From positions 14,703,925 to 14,767,924 of the forward strand of contig JBCFYV010001001.1 of NCBI GenBank assembly GCA_039000515.1: a stretch of DNA of 64,000 bases, in the 5' to 3' direction. The notes beneath the pieces were generated by a model. The model made no database searches and was not told where the DNA came from. It saw nothing but the letters and a program-made list of their open reading frames with translations. This DNA is from Timema cristinae (Eukaryota > Arthropoda > Insecta > Phasmatodea > Timematidae). Both the position numbers and the translations under genes were made by a program. This document shows positions 1-10,799 of this stretch, in pieces (the first letter of the stretch is position 1; every line of letters begins with the position of its first letter).

Positions 1-186
1 GGGTGAGAGGAAGACCAAGGGACACATGGTTGAAGGAAATACGTAGGTGTGTGGAGCAGAGAGAAGAGGAATGGGCCAAGGTGGAGGGAGAGAGGTGGTG
101 GGAGGAAAGAGATGGTGGAGAGGTTTATTTTCCAAACAGACCCAACTAGTGGCTAGAAGCTTTTCATGATGATGATGATGATATCT
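1..186 (+). mobile_element. 3' end of a LINE (non-LTR retrotransposon)
   Basis: The window opens inside a LINE: the end of a reverse-transcriptase ORF (3-149), a short 3' UTR, then a (GAT)n tail around 167-183. Short 3' UTRs with trinucleotide tails are usual in RTE-like and related clades. The 5' part lies outside the window. The exact clade is not resolved. Confidence 0.7.
3..149 (+). CDS. LINE reverse-transcriptase polyprotein, C-terminal 48 codons (partial)
   Basis: Open from the window edge to TAG at 147-149. The peptide contains GRPRDTWLKEIRRCVEQ followed by an acidic, W-rich stretch (EEEWAKVEGERWWEERDGG). LINE ORF2 proteins commonly end in a GRPR.TW or GRPK.RW motif plus a DR..WR region. 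No stop or frameshift is seen in this portion, so the copy may be fairly young. It is a retrotransposon gene, not a host gene. Confidence 0.65.
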   Translation: MRGRPRDTWLKEIRRCVEQREEEWAKVEGERWWEERDGGEVYFPNRPN

Positions 187-1540
187 AAAATAAGATAAAA
201 TACATATGAAGTTGCTTTTTGTACTAGGTAGTTATACTATGCTTGTATTTAACAACCTTTTTTTCAAGATAATTTTGATGAAAACAATGAAAAGTACCGT
301 GTGTGTATACTATAAATATATATTTAATTACGTTTTGATATAATATATATTATTTGTAACATATGTTCTAAATGAATATTACATCTAATATGTTTAATTT
401 AATGTGGATTATAGATTAAGTTCTCTTGGTTTTAGTGTTGCGCTTTGAGATAGAGTATAAAAATAATGTAAATAATAAGAATTGTTCAATAAATCTCAAA
501 TAGAAATTCAATTTTTGGAGATTGAACAAACTTTGTTGTGAAATATTAAACTTTTTTTTTTTTAGGAAATATACTGTTCTATAAATTGCTAAAAAAAAAT
601 CAAAATATATTTATCATTACACATTTGATCTCGGAGAAACATACCTATATTTCCATGTATCTTTCTTTTTAAAAAGAAGATTGGCACGTTCATTTGTCAT
701 TTATTCAAATTGGAATAGCCTTTATTAACAAATTACTTTTTTTATTTTCTACACCGCGTCCTTTTACACATTTGTGCCACATGCATTTAACTACACTAAC
801 GGGTTAGGGATAAGAAATATATAATGAAAAGGAGCTGTTTTCGAATTTGTATTAAAGTAAAGGTGGGAAACCATTAAGGGAAAACAACACTTGGTTGGGA
901 TTTAAAACCAGATCTACCCATAGCTATCAAACCAAACTTCATGAGCTCTAAGTTTAGTCCATGTACTCACCGATAACGGTAATTTTTATCGAGATTTTTT
1001 AACTACCTCTACAAGATTTCTAGTTTTTATCTCACATGTTTAAAAAAAGTTTAAACGATAATTGATTAAAACATCCACCTGCGTATTTATATACTTTAGT
1101 CAGGAAATTGCTAGTAAAAATCTATTTTCTATTCAAAACGAAAATAATGACTAAAATATACTAAATATGTTATACTCTCGTTTGAATAGTTGAGTCATAT
1201 TTACAATATAGATATCGTTTTATAATTAATCTTTGACCCCATTTACTAAAAGAATTTGATTGTATACGCCGTTTTATATGCACAATTTTTCTATTTAAAA
1301 GCAAATATGTGTTTGATGTTTTCAAAGTAATTAATAAAACAGAACGAACTAAAATAGGAAATTTTGCCATAGACCGAAAGAAAAGTCCTCATCACTATAA
1401 CTAAGTAAATCTAGGGTACTAATGTACGTATATTAGTTAGTTTATGATCCATATGTAAAATAAGCTCAGATATATATTATATAAGGATAGAATATTAATT
1501 GTATTAGTATTTTATCGATCTTAAAAATAGCACTTTTACA
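187..1540. other. AT-rich stretch without recognisable gene
   Basis: Low-complexity AT-rich DNA with short poly-A and poly-T runs. The open frames, including one on the minus strand at 1170-1370, lack any domain I recognise and have the composition of random AT-rich sequence. Confidence 0.6.
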
Positions 1541-1544
1541 GAGG

Positions 1545-1695
1545 AAGATTTTTTCTAAAATGTGTTTTCACTCATCAAATGTGAGTACACTTCCTCTAAA
1601 CTCATCCTTCCTCATCTCTCATCCTTATATCATTAGCGTAATTAGTACATATGCGTATAACCTGAACAGGTAGTTAGGCAGGGTGCTTAGAAAAA
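1545..1695 (+). mobile_element. TS-C SINE, 5'-truncated
   Basis: Body and tail of TS-C only: GAGTACACTTCCTCTAAA, the CATTAGCGTAATTAGTACAT segment, then GCGTATAACCTGAACAGGTAG. The tRNA-like head is missing and the tail is mutated. Confidence 0.6.
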
Positions 1696-1751
1696 GTTTG
1701 ACACCAAAGTTACTCCTATGATTAAAAAAACCCGAATAAAACCACCCATAT

Positions 1752-1787
1752 CATATATATATATATATATATAAAGGGGGGGGGGGT
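1752..1787. repeat. (TA)n microsatellite followed by a run of 11 G
   Basis: A TA dinucleotide run joins AAA and then an 11-base G homopolymer. Both are prone to slippage and sequencing error. Confidence 0.9.
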
Positions 1788-1795
1788 GTTGAGCC

Positions 1796-2330
1796 CTAAT
1801 AAGCAAATAATCTGTTCATACCTTACAATTAAATTAGTATATTTATAATTATATTTATATAAAACCATAGCGCATGTTTTAAATGTAAATATCCTTATAT
1901 AAGATCTGTAAAATACGTAATTTTATAAAATAGATTTGGTGGATCGTCAAATTTGCATCATATTTATTTTATAGAAGAACTTTTATAAAATAAATATGAA
2001 GTTGTAATACTGACCTTAGGGAACAACCTTTTATTAAAATTAGTAGCTTAAAATAAAATAGCGGACACAATAATTCTATACACCAATATATATGTTTGCT
2101 ATATTAACAGTAAACTATAGTCATCCTAATTACGTTCAATTTAACCATATTATTTCAAAGTTGACCGAATTAATCAAGGTTTGTAAAAGGTTTTTAAAAT
2201 AAATAAAAATGTTAAAACAAGTTTGCAAATATGTTTCAATACGCTCTTGATGAAACCAATTGTATTTACTCTTTACCATGAATAGTTCATCATCTCGTGA
2301 AAGGAGTATACAACATATGCTTGAAAAATA
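1796..2330. other. AT-rich stretch without recognisable gene
   Basis: I see no coding signature or repeat family here. It precedes two possible exons downstream. Confidence 0.5.
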
Positions 2331-2334
2331 ATGT

Positions 2335-2438
2335 TTTAAAGCTCGAAAAACTACAGCAAATATGATTAATATGACTGAACTTTTATGTAAAGTTGAGGAT
2401 GCATACGAAAAAGTTTTAGCTGACGGTTTTGAGGAATC
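2335..2438 (+). CDS. possible short exon of unknown protein, ending at a GTAAGT donor
   Basis: One frame reads KARKTTANMINMTELL, then CKVEDAYEKVLADGFEES, with balanced amino-acid composition unlike the surrounding AT-rich shadows. The frame is closed upstream by TAA near 2328 and downstream by a TAA that lies inside a consensus splice donor, GTAAGT, at 2439-2444. That is what a true exon end would look like. I do not recognise the protein, and it could be an old transposon fragment. Its link to the exon starting at 2574 is unknown. Confidence 0.25.
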
Positions 2439-2573
2439 GTAAGTTAAAATAAAATACTCAACAACGAAATAAAGTTAAATGTAATGATATCGTGAACATC
2501 GTGTTAGCATGTAAGTTCACGAATCAAGTTCCAAAGAAGTGCGAGCGATGATTTTCCTCAAGTGTTCGCCATA

Positions 2574-3104
2574 ATGACGGCAAGTTGGCGCGTTTGCCGC
2601 AAGACATGTTATCTGCCGGCGATGTTGGTGCTACTGGCCGTGCTGTTGGCGACGGTCGTGGGCGTCGATTGGAGGCAGAAGAACCAGACCTCCAGAGGGA
2701 GCGGTGTCAAGGTCGGCGTTGGGAAACCGTGGGAAGGTTTAAAGATCGCCGGGGAAAGCGTCCGTCCTCGGGATGGGGGCGGCGCCAAGGTGACCGGTCC
2801 GGGGACGACGGATAACGGACCAAGAGAACAATCCTCCGGTGGTAACGAGACGAGAACCGTTCCTCCCGCGGGTAACATCAGTGCGCCTACCAGTTCGTCG
2901 CCGGTAACGATAGACTCCGTGCGGATGTTGCAGATAGGTATCGTGGTGCCATTCAAAGCTTTCGGGAACCGTGACTATCTGAAAAAATTGACGTTGGCCA
3001 AACTGAGTCTCAGAAAACTACCAAAGGGAGGAAGTTGAAACTTTTCAATAATCACGATATCACGTGGACGTTCGGATTGAAGACCTTAACACCGAATCCA
3101 ACAA
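2574..3104 (+). pseudogene. 5' exon of a membrane receptor (NMDA-type glutamate receptor subunit 2-like, or receptor guanylate cyclase), with one frame break
   Basis: The first in-frame ATG is at 2574; the open frame begins earlier only with a GTG at 2562. The N-terminus MTASWRVCRKTC is followed by a hydrophobic core, YLPAMLVLLAVLLATVVGV, a good signal peptide. Next comes a Gly/Ser/Pro-rich spacer with NQT, NET and NIS glycosylation sequons, then MLQIGIVVPFKAFGNRDY, the look of the first strand and helix of a periplasmic-binding-type ligand domain. The frame hits TGA at 3036, but the +2 frame continues the homology-like sequence (KLKLFNNHDITW, then LKTLTPNPT) up to a good donor, GTAAGA, at 3105. 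The shift falls at the A-run 3014-3017 and is explained by one missing A: a sequencing or assembly error or a real lesion. Insect NMDA receptor 2 proteins have a similar segment ending in TPSPT as I recall; receptor guanylate cyclases share the fold. The exon is far more GC-rich than its surroundings. Confidence 0.45.
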
Positions 3105-3196
3105 GTAAGATATTCATAAGTAATGATTTTATATTTTTATATAAGAATTCAGAGTAGTGTTTAGAAAATCCAATGGGACTTCTAAGCCTCTAATAA

Positions 3197-3224
3197 TTAT
3201 ATATATATATATATATATATATAA
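3197..3224. repeat. (TA)n microsatellite
   Basis: An uninterrupted TA run just upstream of the hairpin at 3238. Confidence 0.85.
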
Positions 3225-3237
3225 TTTAATAATAAAT

Positions 3238-3343
3238 AAGATCTCTGTTCTGTTTTTCTAAAAGTTTCATATTACCATAATCCTGCTATATATAGTAGGA
3301 TTATGGTAATAAGGAACTTTTAGAAAAACAGAACAGAGATCTT
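3238..3343. repeat. near-perfect 106-nt inverted repeat (hairpin)
   Basis: Two 53-nt arms face each other with almost no loop; the centre is TATATATA. Starting from AAGATCTCTGTTCTG, only three positions deviate: two would be G-U wobbles in RNA and one is an A-A mismatch. It lies about 130 bp downstream of the donor at 3105, so it would be inside the first intron of that gene. It could be a young foldback MITE, a cruciform or a source of double-stranded RNA. Confidence 0.9.
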
Positions 3344-3471
3344 TTAGAGATTGTGACTAACTATTAAAAGGTAACTCCGCAAATTACTTGAGTTGATTAA
3401 AAGGTTTCATTAACTATTGTAACTGTCAGATATGGTTATCCCTACCAGAATTCTACTATTTATATATATTT

Positions 3472-3685
3472 AGCACCACGTCTTACAACCCGTTTGGGCT
3501 ATATGCTTATGGTTTTAAGGATGAGGAAGGTTATATTAAGAGGAAGTATACCCACAATTATGTGGAGGAAAAGTGGAGAACTACTTTCGAAAATCACACT
3601 CAGTACACCCAACTGAGATTCAAACCTCGATCTCCCCATCATAGGCAGTCTAAGCTATCGCCTACTATATTACCACGCATATTAC
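3472..3685 (-). mobile_element. TS-C SINE
   Basis: Reads tail first (AGCACCACGTCTTACAACCC), then the body with ACCCACAATTATGTGGAGG, then the box B complement GAGATTCAAACCTCG. The head end is degraded. Confidence 0.75.
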
Positions 3686-4048
3686 GTAAACCCTGTTAAA
3701 AATAGCTTTTGCTCTTTAATTAATACAAGGGCCGTTCCGAGAGAAGGTATTTTAGGGGATCAACCCCTTTCTAACCCTTGTTTTTTAAAGTAAGGTTAAT
3801 AACATGGTTTTGAATTTCTCATTAATGTGACTAATGCCTGGTATATTGGAATATTAGAGAATTCATAACATTTTCAAACCAAATTAAGTTAAAAAAAATT
3901 CTCTTAGATCAAGAAGAATTAAAATATTAAAATAAAGGCTTACTGGGGGTCTTAGCACGTAGATACCGGGTGGAGCAGCCCCCAAAATATATTTTAGAGT
4001 ATGGGCCCTGTAACTGCTTTAACTTTTTTTTGTAATAGGAGCTATGTA

Positions 4049-4281
4049 ACCCGCTTCGGGGGCTGCTTGTCTAAAGCGCTACTCTCGCAGTAGACTTTAC
4101 TGGCAATAACGGGAATATTGAAGTTCGAATCTAGGTCGGGTGTATCAAGATTTTTTTTTTACCAAATTTATTTCCACTCTCCCTCCACGCAAATGCAAGA
4201 ACACTTCTTTTAAGTCCCTAAAACAATTAGCGTAATAATTACATACGCGTATAACCTAAACTGGTAGCAAAACGCGATGAT
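4049..4281 (+). mobile_element. TS-C SINE
   Basis: Head CCGCTTCGGGGGCTGCTTGT, box B GAAGTTCGAATCTAGG, body CTCCCTCCACGCAAATGC, and a mutated tail, GCGTATAACCTAAACTGGTAG. The A-box region is near complete. Confidence 0.8.
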
Positions 4282-4582
4282 AAATAAATTTAATATTTTC
4301 AAATGTGGACACTCGAAAATTGATATTATGTAGAGACAAGGTGTGAATTTCATTTTAAGTTGAGGAAGGGAGAATTTATCAACTAAATTAAGCAACTATT
4401 ATTTAACTATTCTATATTTTGGTAGATGCATATTGCAGTCTCTTCATTTCTGTAGTTCACGGTGAAAAAATGGGTTGGGGAATTGGGAAATACTTGTGAA
4501 TATTTTAGGACACTGGTTATTGGCTATAGCCTGCCTGCATCATGTAAAATACATATACTGTCAAAATAATAATAGGCAATCA

Positions 4583-4745
4583 CTCTTGCAATAGAATAGA
4601 CTGCCAATGACACGAAGACCACGGTTTGAATCCAGTCAAGCGTTCTGTTTTTTTTACTGAATGATTTCCCACTTCCTTCCAAACATATGTGGGGATACTT
4701 TCTCCTAATTCCACCTTACTCATCCCTGACACATTAGCTTATAAA
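4583..4745 (+). mobile_element. TS-C SINE, degenerate
   Basis: Recognisable pieces are CTGCCAATGACACGAAGACC, box B GGTTTGAATCCAG, and the body ACTCATCCCTGACACATTAGC. The start of the head and the tail are lost. Confidence 0.55.
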
Positions 4746-5776
4746 AATTATTTGTAAAACAAATAATGAGGGCACAGGGATAAATAACCTTCCCTGGAAG
4801 GGATGACCATAAGGTTTCTTGAGCCAGGGAAACTCTTGTACAATAAGGGAATAACCCCTCCCCCTACACTATCCCCTACCCCCCTCCCCGGACGTGTTTA
4901 TTGGTCACCGTAAATGAAGGTACCCTGAATTTTGATAAACATTGTGCTACTACTATACTAATCTTTATATAGTTTTTTATTATAGAATGCAAAATATATA
5001 ATACTAAGATATTCGGTAAGGGAAAGAAAAATAATTGATGTGCCTACTCATATTATACCATTAAAAGGCAAATCTTCTAAAATTGATGCTTTGTTTCCGT
5101 ATTCACCTTTTCAATGTTCAGTATCAATTAATAGTTTTAGAACAAGGAATGACCTCGTCACAGATACCTACAATTATGGTCTGAGTGGTCTAAGGGCCAG
5201 TTTAATAATCAAATTGACTCACTCACTTGAGGCGTACTCAGTATGACTATGAAAGTGGTCAATTCCATTATGTTCTATTAGGTTGTCTACTAGTGGCGCT
5301 GTCTACTGCAACCCCCTCCTCATACTCATTGTACTAGATCAGCCCCTAGATATGGGATGGCTGATAATAGATTAGTTAATAATTACTATAGCTCTCCAAA
5401 ATAATATTTGCCCTTAGGGTATATATATATATTATAAAAGCTGTTGCTATAATAATGTTGGATAATATTAAAAAAAAATTAAATGTCTGCAGCAGAGGCA
5501 AATGTAATGATAGAGAAAAACAAGGAAATAATAATTAGATTTTGTGACGTCTATTAGTGGCGAATAAAATAAAGAAGCTGTGTAAATAAGTAAAAAAGGG
5601 GTTTAAAGAATATACTCTGGCAGAAAAAAACGTAAAACTATAACTCGGGTTTAAGAAGCTAATCCAAAACACTATATTCCCTAGAGCAACCTCTGAAATT
5701 AACCTATACAGGAATCTCAGACAATAAAGATATAAATGTAAAAGAGAAAAATTTAAAGGAATAAAAGAAATAAATG
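4746..5776. other. gene-free stretch; shares a 30-bp word with 7342-7371
   Basis: No gene is recognisable. At 5222-5251 the word CACTTGAGGCGTACTCAG and its extension TATGACTATGAAA recurs with two changes at 7342-7371, on the other side of the repeat R copy. Its origin is unclear. Confidence 0.5.
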
Positions 5777-7330
5777 GTACGGAAACTCGCACGTACTTTC
5801 TCGCTCTATTGTTTGAAGGTGGAAATATTTACTCAAAACTCGTAATATATATGTAACGAAATAAGATACACTAGCAAACCAGAGCATAAATTGCACTATA
5901 GTTATGTAAAACTTTTTTTTTCGAGTTCCAGTTTTAAATTTTATAATTTTGTTTTTAAAGAATTAATGTCCTCATTTGTACGTTTGGACAGATAAAAAAA
6001 GATCAATGTTGGGTCCACAAGGGTCAACAACTTCGTATTCAACTTCAGGTTAAAATTATCGACATTTTATTAGGTGTTGCAAATCTTCATGCCATCGCAT
6101 TGCTATTAAATTCCTCATTTATAAATCTTGACCAATAAAAAATGTAAAAATTGACTATTGAGTATATAATGGATATAGATCATTGTTGTACAAATATTTT
6201 TCCTAAGAGGTTTAATGAAAAAAACATAAACTTTATAGACTTACTTATATTTAATTGCTCTATGGCATTGGAGAATTATTATGTTAAAACTTAGTATCTT
6301 TTTACAACTAAAGCTTACAAAATTGTATTAATATATTTGCCAATATCTCAGAAATGTTGGATTTTTAAGAATATATTTCATATAAAGTATTTTATTTTTA
6401 ATAGTACTACATTTTTGCAATGCTAAATTATTTAGTATTTCAAATAGTTGCGGAGATACGGAAGTTTCTGCTTCTGTCAAAGTACCCTAAAATTATTTTC
6501 ATGGTAAAATGAAAATAGCCATTTATTTATAATCTTAATCAACACCTAGATACGAATTTTAATCAAAATCGTTGAGTCGATTTTGAGAAAATCACTTTTT
6601 TCTCTTTTCGCCTTTTCTTAAACACTCTTAATTCTAAGTTTAAACAGACACACAGACAGACGTAATTACAAAAAACACGTTTTAGGGTTTAGGGGGTCTT
6701 TAGACGTCGACATCCATCAACATTTCAGGTTAGATTTTCTTTTGCGGTCGCAAACTTATCTTTTGTGTGTTTGTGTTAAAAAAAATATATATTTAGGCTA
6801 CGTATATCTTGAAATTTATTGATTTTATAAAAATACGCTTCTTATAAAATATTTGTATTATAAAGATACCTACATATTTGTAACGATAAGTAATTTCATA
6901 TCTCAAATAGTTTAGAAGATATTATAAAATAAGATAATTTACTCATCAGACCGGAGCCCTTAAAGTCATTTTGCCGAATATTGAGAGAATACATTTTGTT
7001 TGAAATATTTATAAATGTTTATAAATGAAATTTAATCAAAATATCTAAAGCCGGTTTTGAGAAAATCAACTTTTCCTCTTTTTTCCCTTCAGTAAAATAC
7101 CTTAATTTTAGGGTTGGATATCCAATTCCAAAAACCCATCGGGGTAACCCTATGAAAACCCTATATACAAAATTTTGCCCGATCGGTATGATAGTTTAGG
7201 CTCTAATTGGAGATAGACAGACAGAAAGTTAAAAACCACTTTTTTGGATTCGGGAGGTCATGAAACATCAAGATTCATTAAAAACTGAGTTCTATTTTTT
7301 GGACGATCACCTCTCGTCCTGTATTTAGTG
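5777..7330 (+). mobile_element. dispersed repeat R, copy 1 (non-coding, about 1.55 kb)
   Basis: This segment is the inverted copy of 11393-13264 and aligns along its whole length, including GTACGGAA at one end, CTCTATTGTTT, GGGTCCACAAGGGTCAACA, CACAGACAGACGTAATTAC and TTTTGAGAAAATCA. The CAGACAGAC blocks and TTTTGAGAAAATC motif recur twice inside it, so the element itself has an internal duplication. No long ORF is present. The ends resemble CTTTCTCGCTAT terminal sequences. It is a non-autonomous element of unknown class. Confidence 0.75.
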
Positions 7331-7923
7331 TGTAGCACCACACTTGAGGCGTACTAAGTCTGACTATGAAACTAGCGCTAATGCACTCAACTAACATTGT
7401 AATTTGTTGCGATGGGAAGGATGAGGCTAGAATATTAATTGTGTATACTCATGTTCTACGCTAACATATATATTTACTCTTGTTTTCCCACGCTATTTTA
7501 AGATTTATAGGGGTATATTTTTTCTTAGTTATCCTTTTAATTCTAGTCCTTTATTTTAAATCGTTAATAGCCCTTGCGTTGACTAATTATTACAATATTA
7601 AAAATTATATTATTTTGTGTTATTAATTTGACTAATTAGTTATTTGCAAACATACCTTTAAGTGTGAGCGTTTAAAAAATTGTAGGCATTCTTAGTATAA
7701 ACGAAACTGATAAATACAATTAAAATAAAGTAATATCTGCACCAAAATATTTAGGCTGTCATAAAATTAATATTAATTCTGAATTAGTTTAGGAGTGAAT
7801 ATAATTATGTAAATAGAATGTGTTATTTTAAATCAAAAGTTGACCAAATAGCAATTATATCATAAATAGAAGTAGTCAAATGTCTCGGATAATGATAATT
7901 TCGATTATGATATTATTATTAAT

Positions 7924-7960
7924 AACTAGCAAAAGTACCCGGCGCTGCCCGGAATAACTA
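7924..7960 (-). mobile_element. possible Helitron 3' terminus
   Basis: On the minus strand the sequence ends CCGGGCAGCGCCGGGTAC, then TTTTGCTAGT: a short GC hairpin followed within about 10 nt by CTAG and then T. That is the layout of Helitron 3' ends (hairpin plus CTRR). A similar end occurs at 63586-63610 on the plus strand. No Rep/helicase ORF is present. Confidence 0.35.
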
Positions 7961-8136
7961 CACAATGACTTGCGTGGTTTTCCCGGGAGGCGCTTTTCTT
8001 TAACCAAACAGAAACAACTATAATCATTTTATTTCTTCCAAACAAATTTTTAATAAAAAAAAAATCGGATCAAACATTTAAAATTTCAGCTTCAAGGTAC
8101 ATAGGCGCTACTAGTTTTAAAATATCAGACCTCTGC

Positions 8137-8458
8137 GTGTTGATAGCTTGTCTGTCTAGTTGGCTAAGTGCCCTGGGTTCGATTCCTGCCATGGACGAAA
8201 ACTTTATCATTGGTTAAATGTGGGTTTACCTTTAATGATAAATTAACAACCGGGGACTTGATTTTGTGCCTTCCCTAGTCTTAAGTTAGATTATAAGACA
8301 TGTGAAGCTACGACAGGTCTAACAAGCCGGTAGTGGAAAATATATGGCTTGAATAATTATCCGACCCATGCCAAAGGCTGGAAACAGTAAGTAAGTAGAA
8401 AGTAAGTAAGTATTTAAGTAAGTAAGTAAGTAAGTAATTTAGTGAGTAAGTGAGTAAG
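8137..8458 (+). mobile_element. tRNA-related SINE, family D, with (TAAG)n tail
   Basis: The head has an A-box-like TCTAGTTGGCTAAGTG and box B GGGTTCGATTCC. The roughly 200-bp body ends CCAAAGGCTGGAAACAG and runs into TAAG tetranucleotides (8387-8458). The tail differs from the TS families, so this family must use another LINE partner. Confidence 0.6.
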
Positions 8459-8529
8459 CCCTTTGCGTGTGGTACATATCGTGGAGTACTCATAACATAC
8501 GGACAAACAAACTCGTAGTTTTATTAATA

Positions 8530-9590
8530 AAAATACAATAATGGCTATTAGGTTTTTCAGTTTTATCCAAGCACAAAAAAAGTCTTACACACTATTTTAC
8601 AACCACGAAAAATGTAGTGCCCATTCTACGTAATAATATTTTTTGAAAACTTAAGTATATATATTTTTTAAACTAGTAGAAAATACATTACTAAATTTTA
8701 TAGTATATGTGAATATTTATGACAAAAATTAAAGTAGTAAGTATCTTACAGAAATTATGAATTTTGTTAAATAGTTTCGTTCAATTTATTATATTTAGTA
8801 TTATATGTAATAATTGACTGCTTCCAAATAAATACACATCTTGCACTTATTATTATATTTATTACTAAGCTAAATCAAGTGTATTGGATATACACAGTTA
8901 TTTTTAATTTTTAATATAAGGATAGTATTAATTTTAATATTAAATGAATTAATTTGATACTTTTAACTAAATTTAACCTGATTTATTTATTGATTTCACT
9001 TTAATTTTTTTAATCAAATAATAAAAGTAACCCGTAATTTAAATTAAAAATTTTAATAATGCTACTAACGAAATACCTTTAATATCAAAATAAACAAAAT
9101 ATTTGCGATCATAGAATTAATAAGTAAGATATTAGATAGCTTATGTAGAAAAAAATGGAAGAAGGAAAGTTCAAATTTGTTACAGTACTAAAGGGATTAT
9201 TTAAAAATGCAAAAACGTTCCAAAACAAATTGCGGCAGAGTTGAAAGTAATATTATCTGCATAGTAAAAACCACTTCTAAAAAAAAAAGGCAGTCAGTTT
9301 CTAAGTACATGTTTTTTTATCTTCTTCGAAATATTAAAATGAAGCTAAAGGACCTATCAATGTAAATACAGGGCCCAAATGGCCTCATTATTTGCGTTCA
9401 GGTGAGTTTGAACTGACTAGTGAAACAAATTAACACTAATGCTTTATGTAAATTTCATACCATTTTAAGATAAGCGTCTAACGGACAAGACGGAGCATAT
9501 TTGGAAAAAATTTACAAACAAAGAAGCGCTTTGGTCGCTTTGTTTAATTCCTTGATTTTCCCAGCACTATTGTAGGCCACCTACACATAC
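8530..9590. other. AT-rich stretch without recognisable gene
   Basis: I see neither coding sequence nor a repeat that recurs elsewhere in the window. Confidence 0.5.
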
Positions 9591-9599
9591 CTAGAGCAC

Positions 9600-9715
9600 G
9601 TTCTATCCAGTCCACCTCATTATACACATCGCTTTCAGGTCTATTTTATTGCTATCCTCCATCTTTGTCGAGTTCTTCCCAATGGTCTCTTCCCTTTGTT
9701 CCATTAGGTTTGACA
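9600..9715 (-). pseudogene. LINE reverse-transcriptase C-terminal fragment, decayed
   Basis: On the minus strand the frames read RPLGRTRQRWRIAIK and, after a frameshift, VDWIER. This is the RPLGRPR.RWEDN....VDWI signature ending many insect LINE ORF2 proteins. Stops and shifts show it is dead. Related fragments lie at 16845-16990 and 34713-34806. Confidence 0.6.
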
Positions 9716-9844
9716 GTCAGAGAAGGATTTACTAAAAGAAAAAAAAGGGCTAATTTAGCTAGTTTATTAAATTTAAAAAAAATCACATTTTCAATGATAT
9801 TTGAACATGATTTAATAGTATTTTAACTTATTCTTTAAATTGAA

Positions 9845-10010
9845 AAATGACACCTTGACAAGGTAATCGAGCTCGATACCTCTGGTTAAGGACGCCAATG
9901 TTCTAACCACTGAGTTATTCAAGAATCGTCCCATTCTCAAGGTAGTTTATTAACTAATATTTTAAGGCAAAGTCTGTGATGGACGTGCGGAAATCGTTGG
10001 ATATAAATGT
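9845..10010 (-). mobile_element. family E repeat carrying a tRNA-like sequence
   Basis: The reverse complement contains TGAATAACTCAGTGGTTAGA, box B-like GAGCTCGATTACC and GTCAAGGTGTCATTTTTC. Its upstream flank, with GACGTGCGGAAATCGTTGG on the plus strand, is also shared with the copies at 18650 and 53215, so the repeat is larger than the tRNA part. Confidence 0.65.
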
Positions 10011-10310
10011 GTGATCCATTAAGATAAATTAAGATAAAATACCGCGTTGATTCCCGTATTAAGTGTCAGTTTTAAATTTAAAAATAGTCTATTTTGATAT
10101 AGCTGTAATTAACACACATAATAGATATTTAATTCCTCATGATTGTAACAGACACCAAGGCGAAGAATTTTCCAAGATATAATAGGATAAACTCAAAAAG
10201 TTTATTATTTTAAAACAGACAATTTGCACTAAATTTGATATCATTTGTAAAGGGAACAGAATAAAATATTTTCCAACCATATTTTAAAAACACCATCCAT
10301 TAACAAGATT

Positions 10311-10468
10311 GTGGGGAATGCCAGGCCGCCACCGTGGTTCGGATTCCACGTTAAACTGTAGGTCCTCCATTTCATCTCACAATCATCCTACCATTACACA
10401 TTAGCGTAAGTGCGTATAACCCGAACGGGTAGTAAGACGCGGTGCTAATAATAATAATAATAATAATA
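10311..10468 (+). mobile_element. TS-B SINE, 5'-truncated, with 12-bp TSD
   Basis: Starts inside TS-B at GTGGGGAATGCCAGG and runs through the complete tail to (AAT)n. It is flanked by ATTAACAAGATT at 10299-10310 and 10469-10480. Five-prime truncation with a TSD is the hallmark of target-primed reverse transcription. Confidence 0.9.
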
Positions 10469-10508
10469 ATTAACAAGATTTTAGCATCCAAAAATTATAC
10501 TAAAATAA

Positions 10509-10774
10509 TAATATATTATTATTATTTAGCACCGCGTCTTACTACCCGTTCTGGTTATACGCTTTAAGTAATAATTACGCTAATGGATTAGGAATTGGGA
10601 AGGTTGAATTAGAGGAAGTGAACCCGCATCTGCGTGGAGGGAGAATGGAAAACCATTTAGGAATAAACCACCCCCAGTTCACCCGACCGAGATTCGAACC
10701 TCGATCTCCCCGTCCTCGGCGGTCGAGCTCAACACGACTAGCGCGTTAGCTAACTACGCCACCGAGGCCGGTTA
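10509..10774 (-). mobile_element. TS-A SINE, full length, with 17-bp TSD
   Basis: A complete reverse-oriented TS-A: (TAA)n tail, tail box, body and box B complement GAGATTCGAACCTCG, ending at the head GCCACCGAGGC. The flanks 10492-10508 and 10775-10791 match at 16 of 17 positions. It inserted only 24 bp from the previous SINE. Confidence 0.9.
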
Positions 10775-10799
10775 AAATTATAATAAAATAAATATATTT

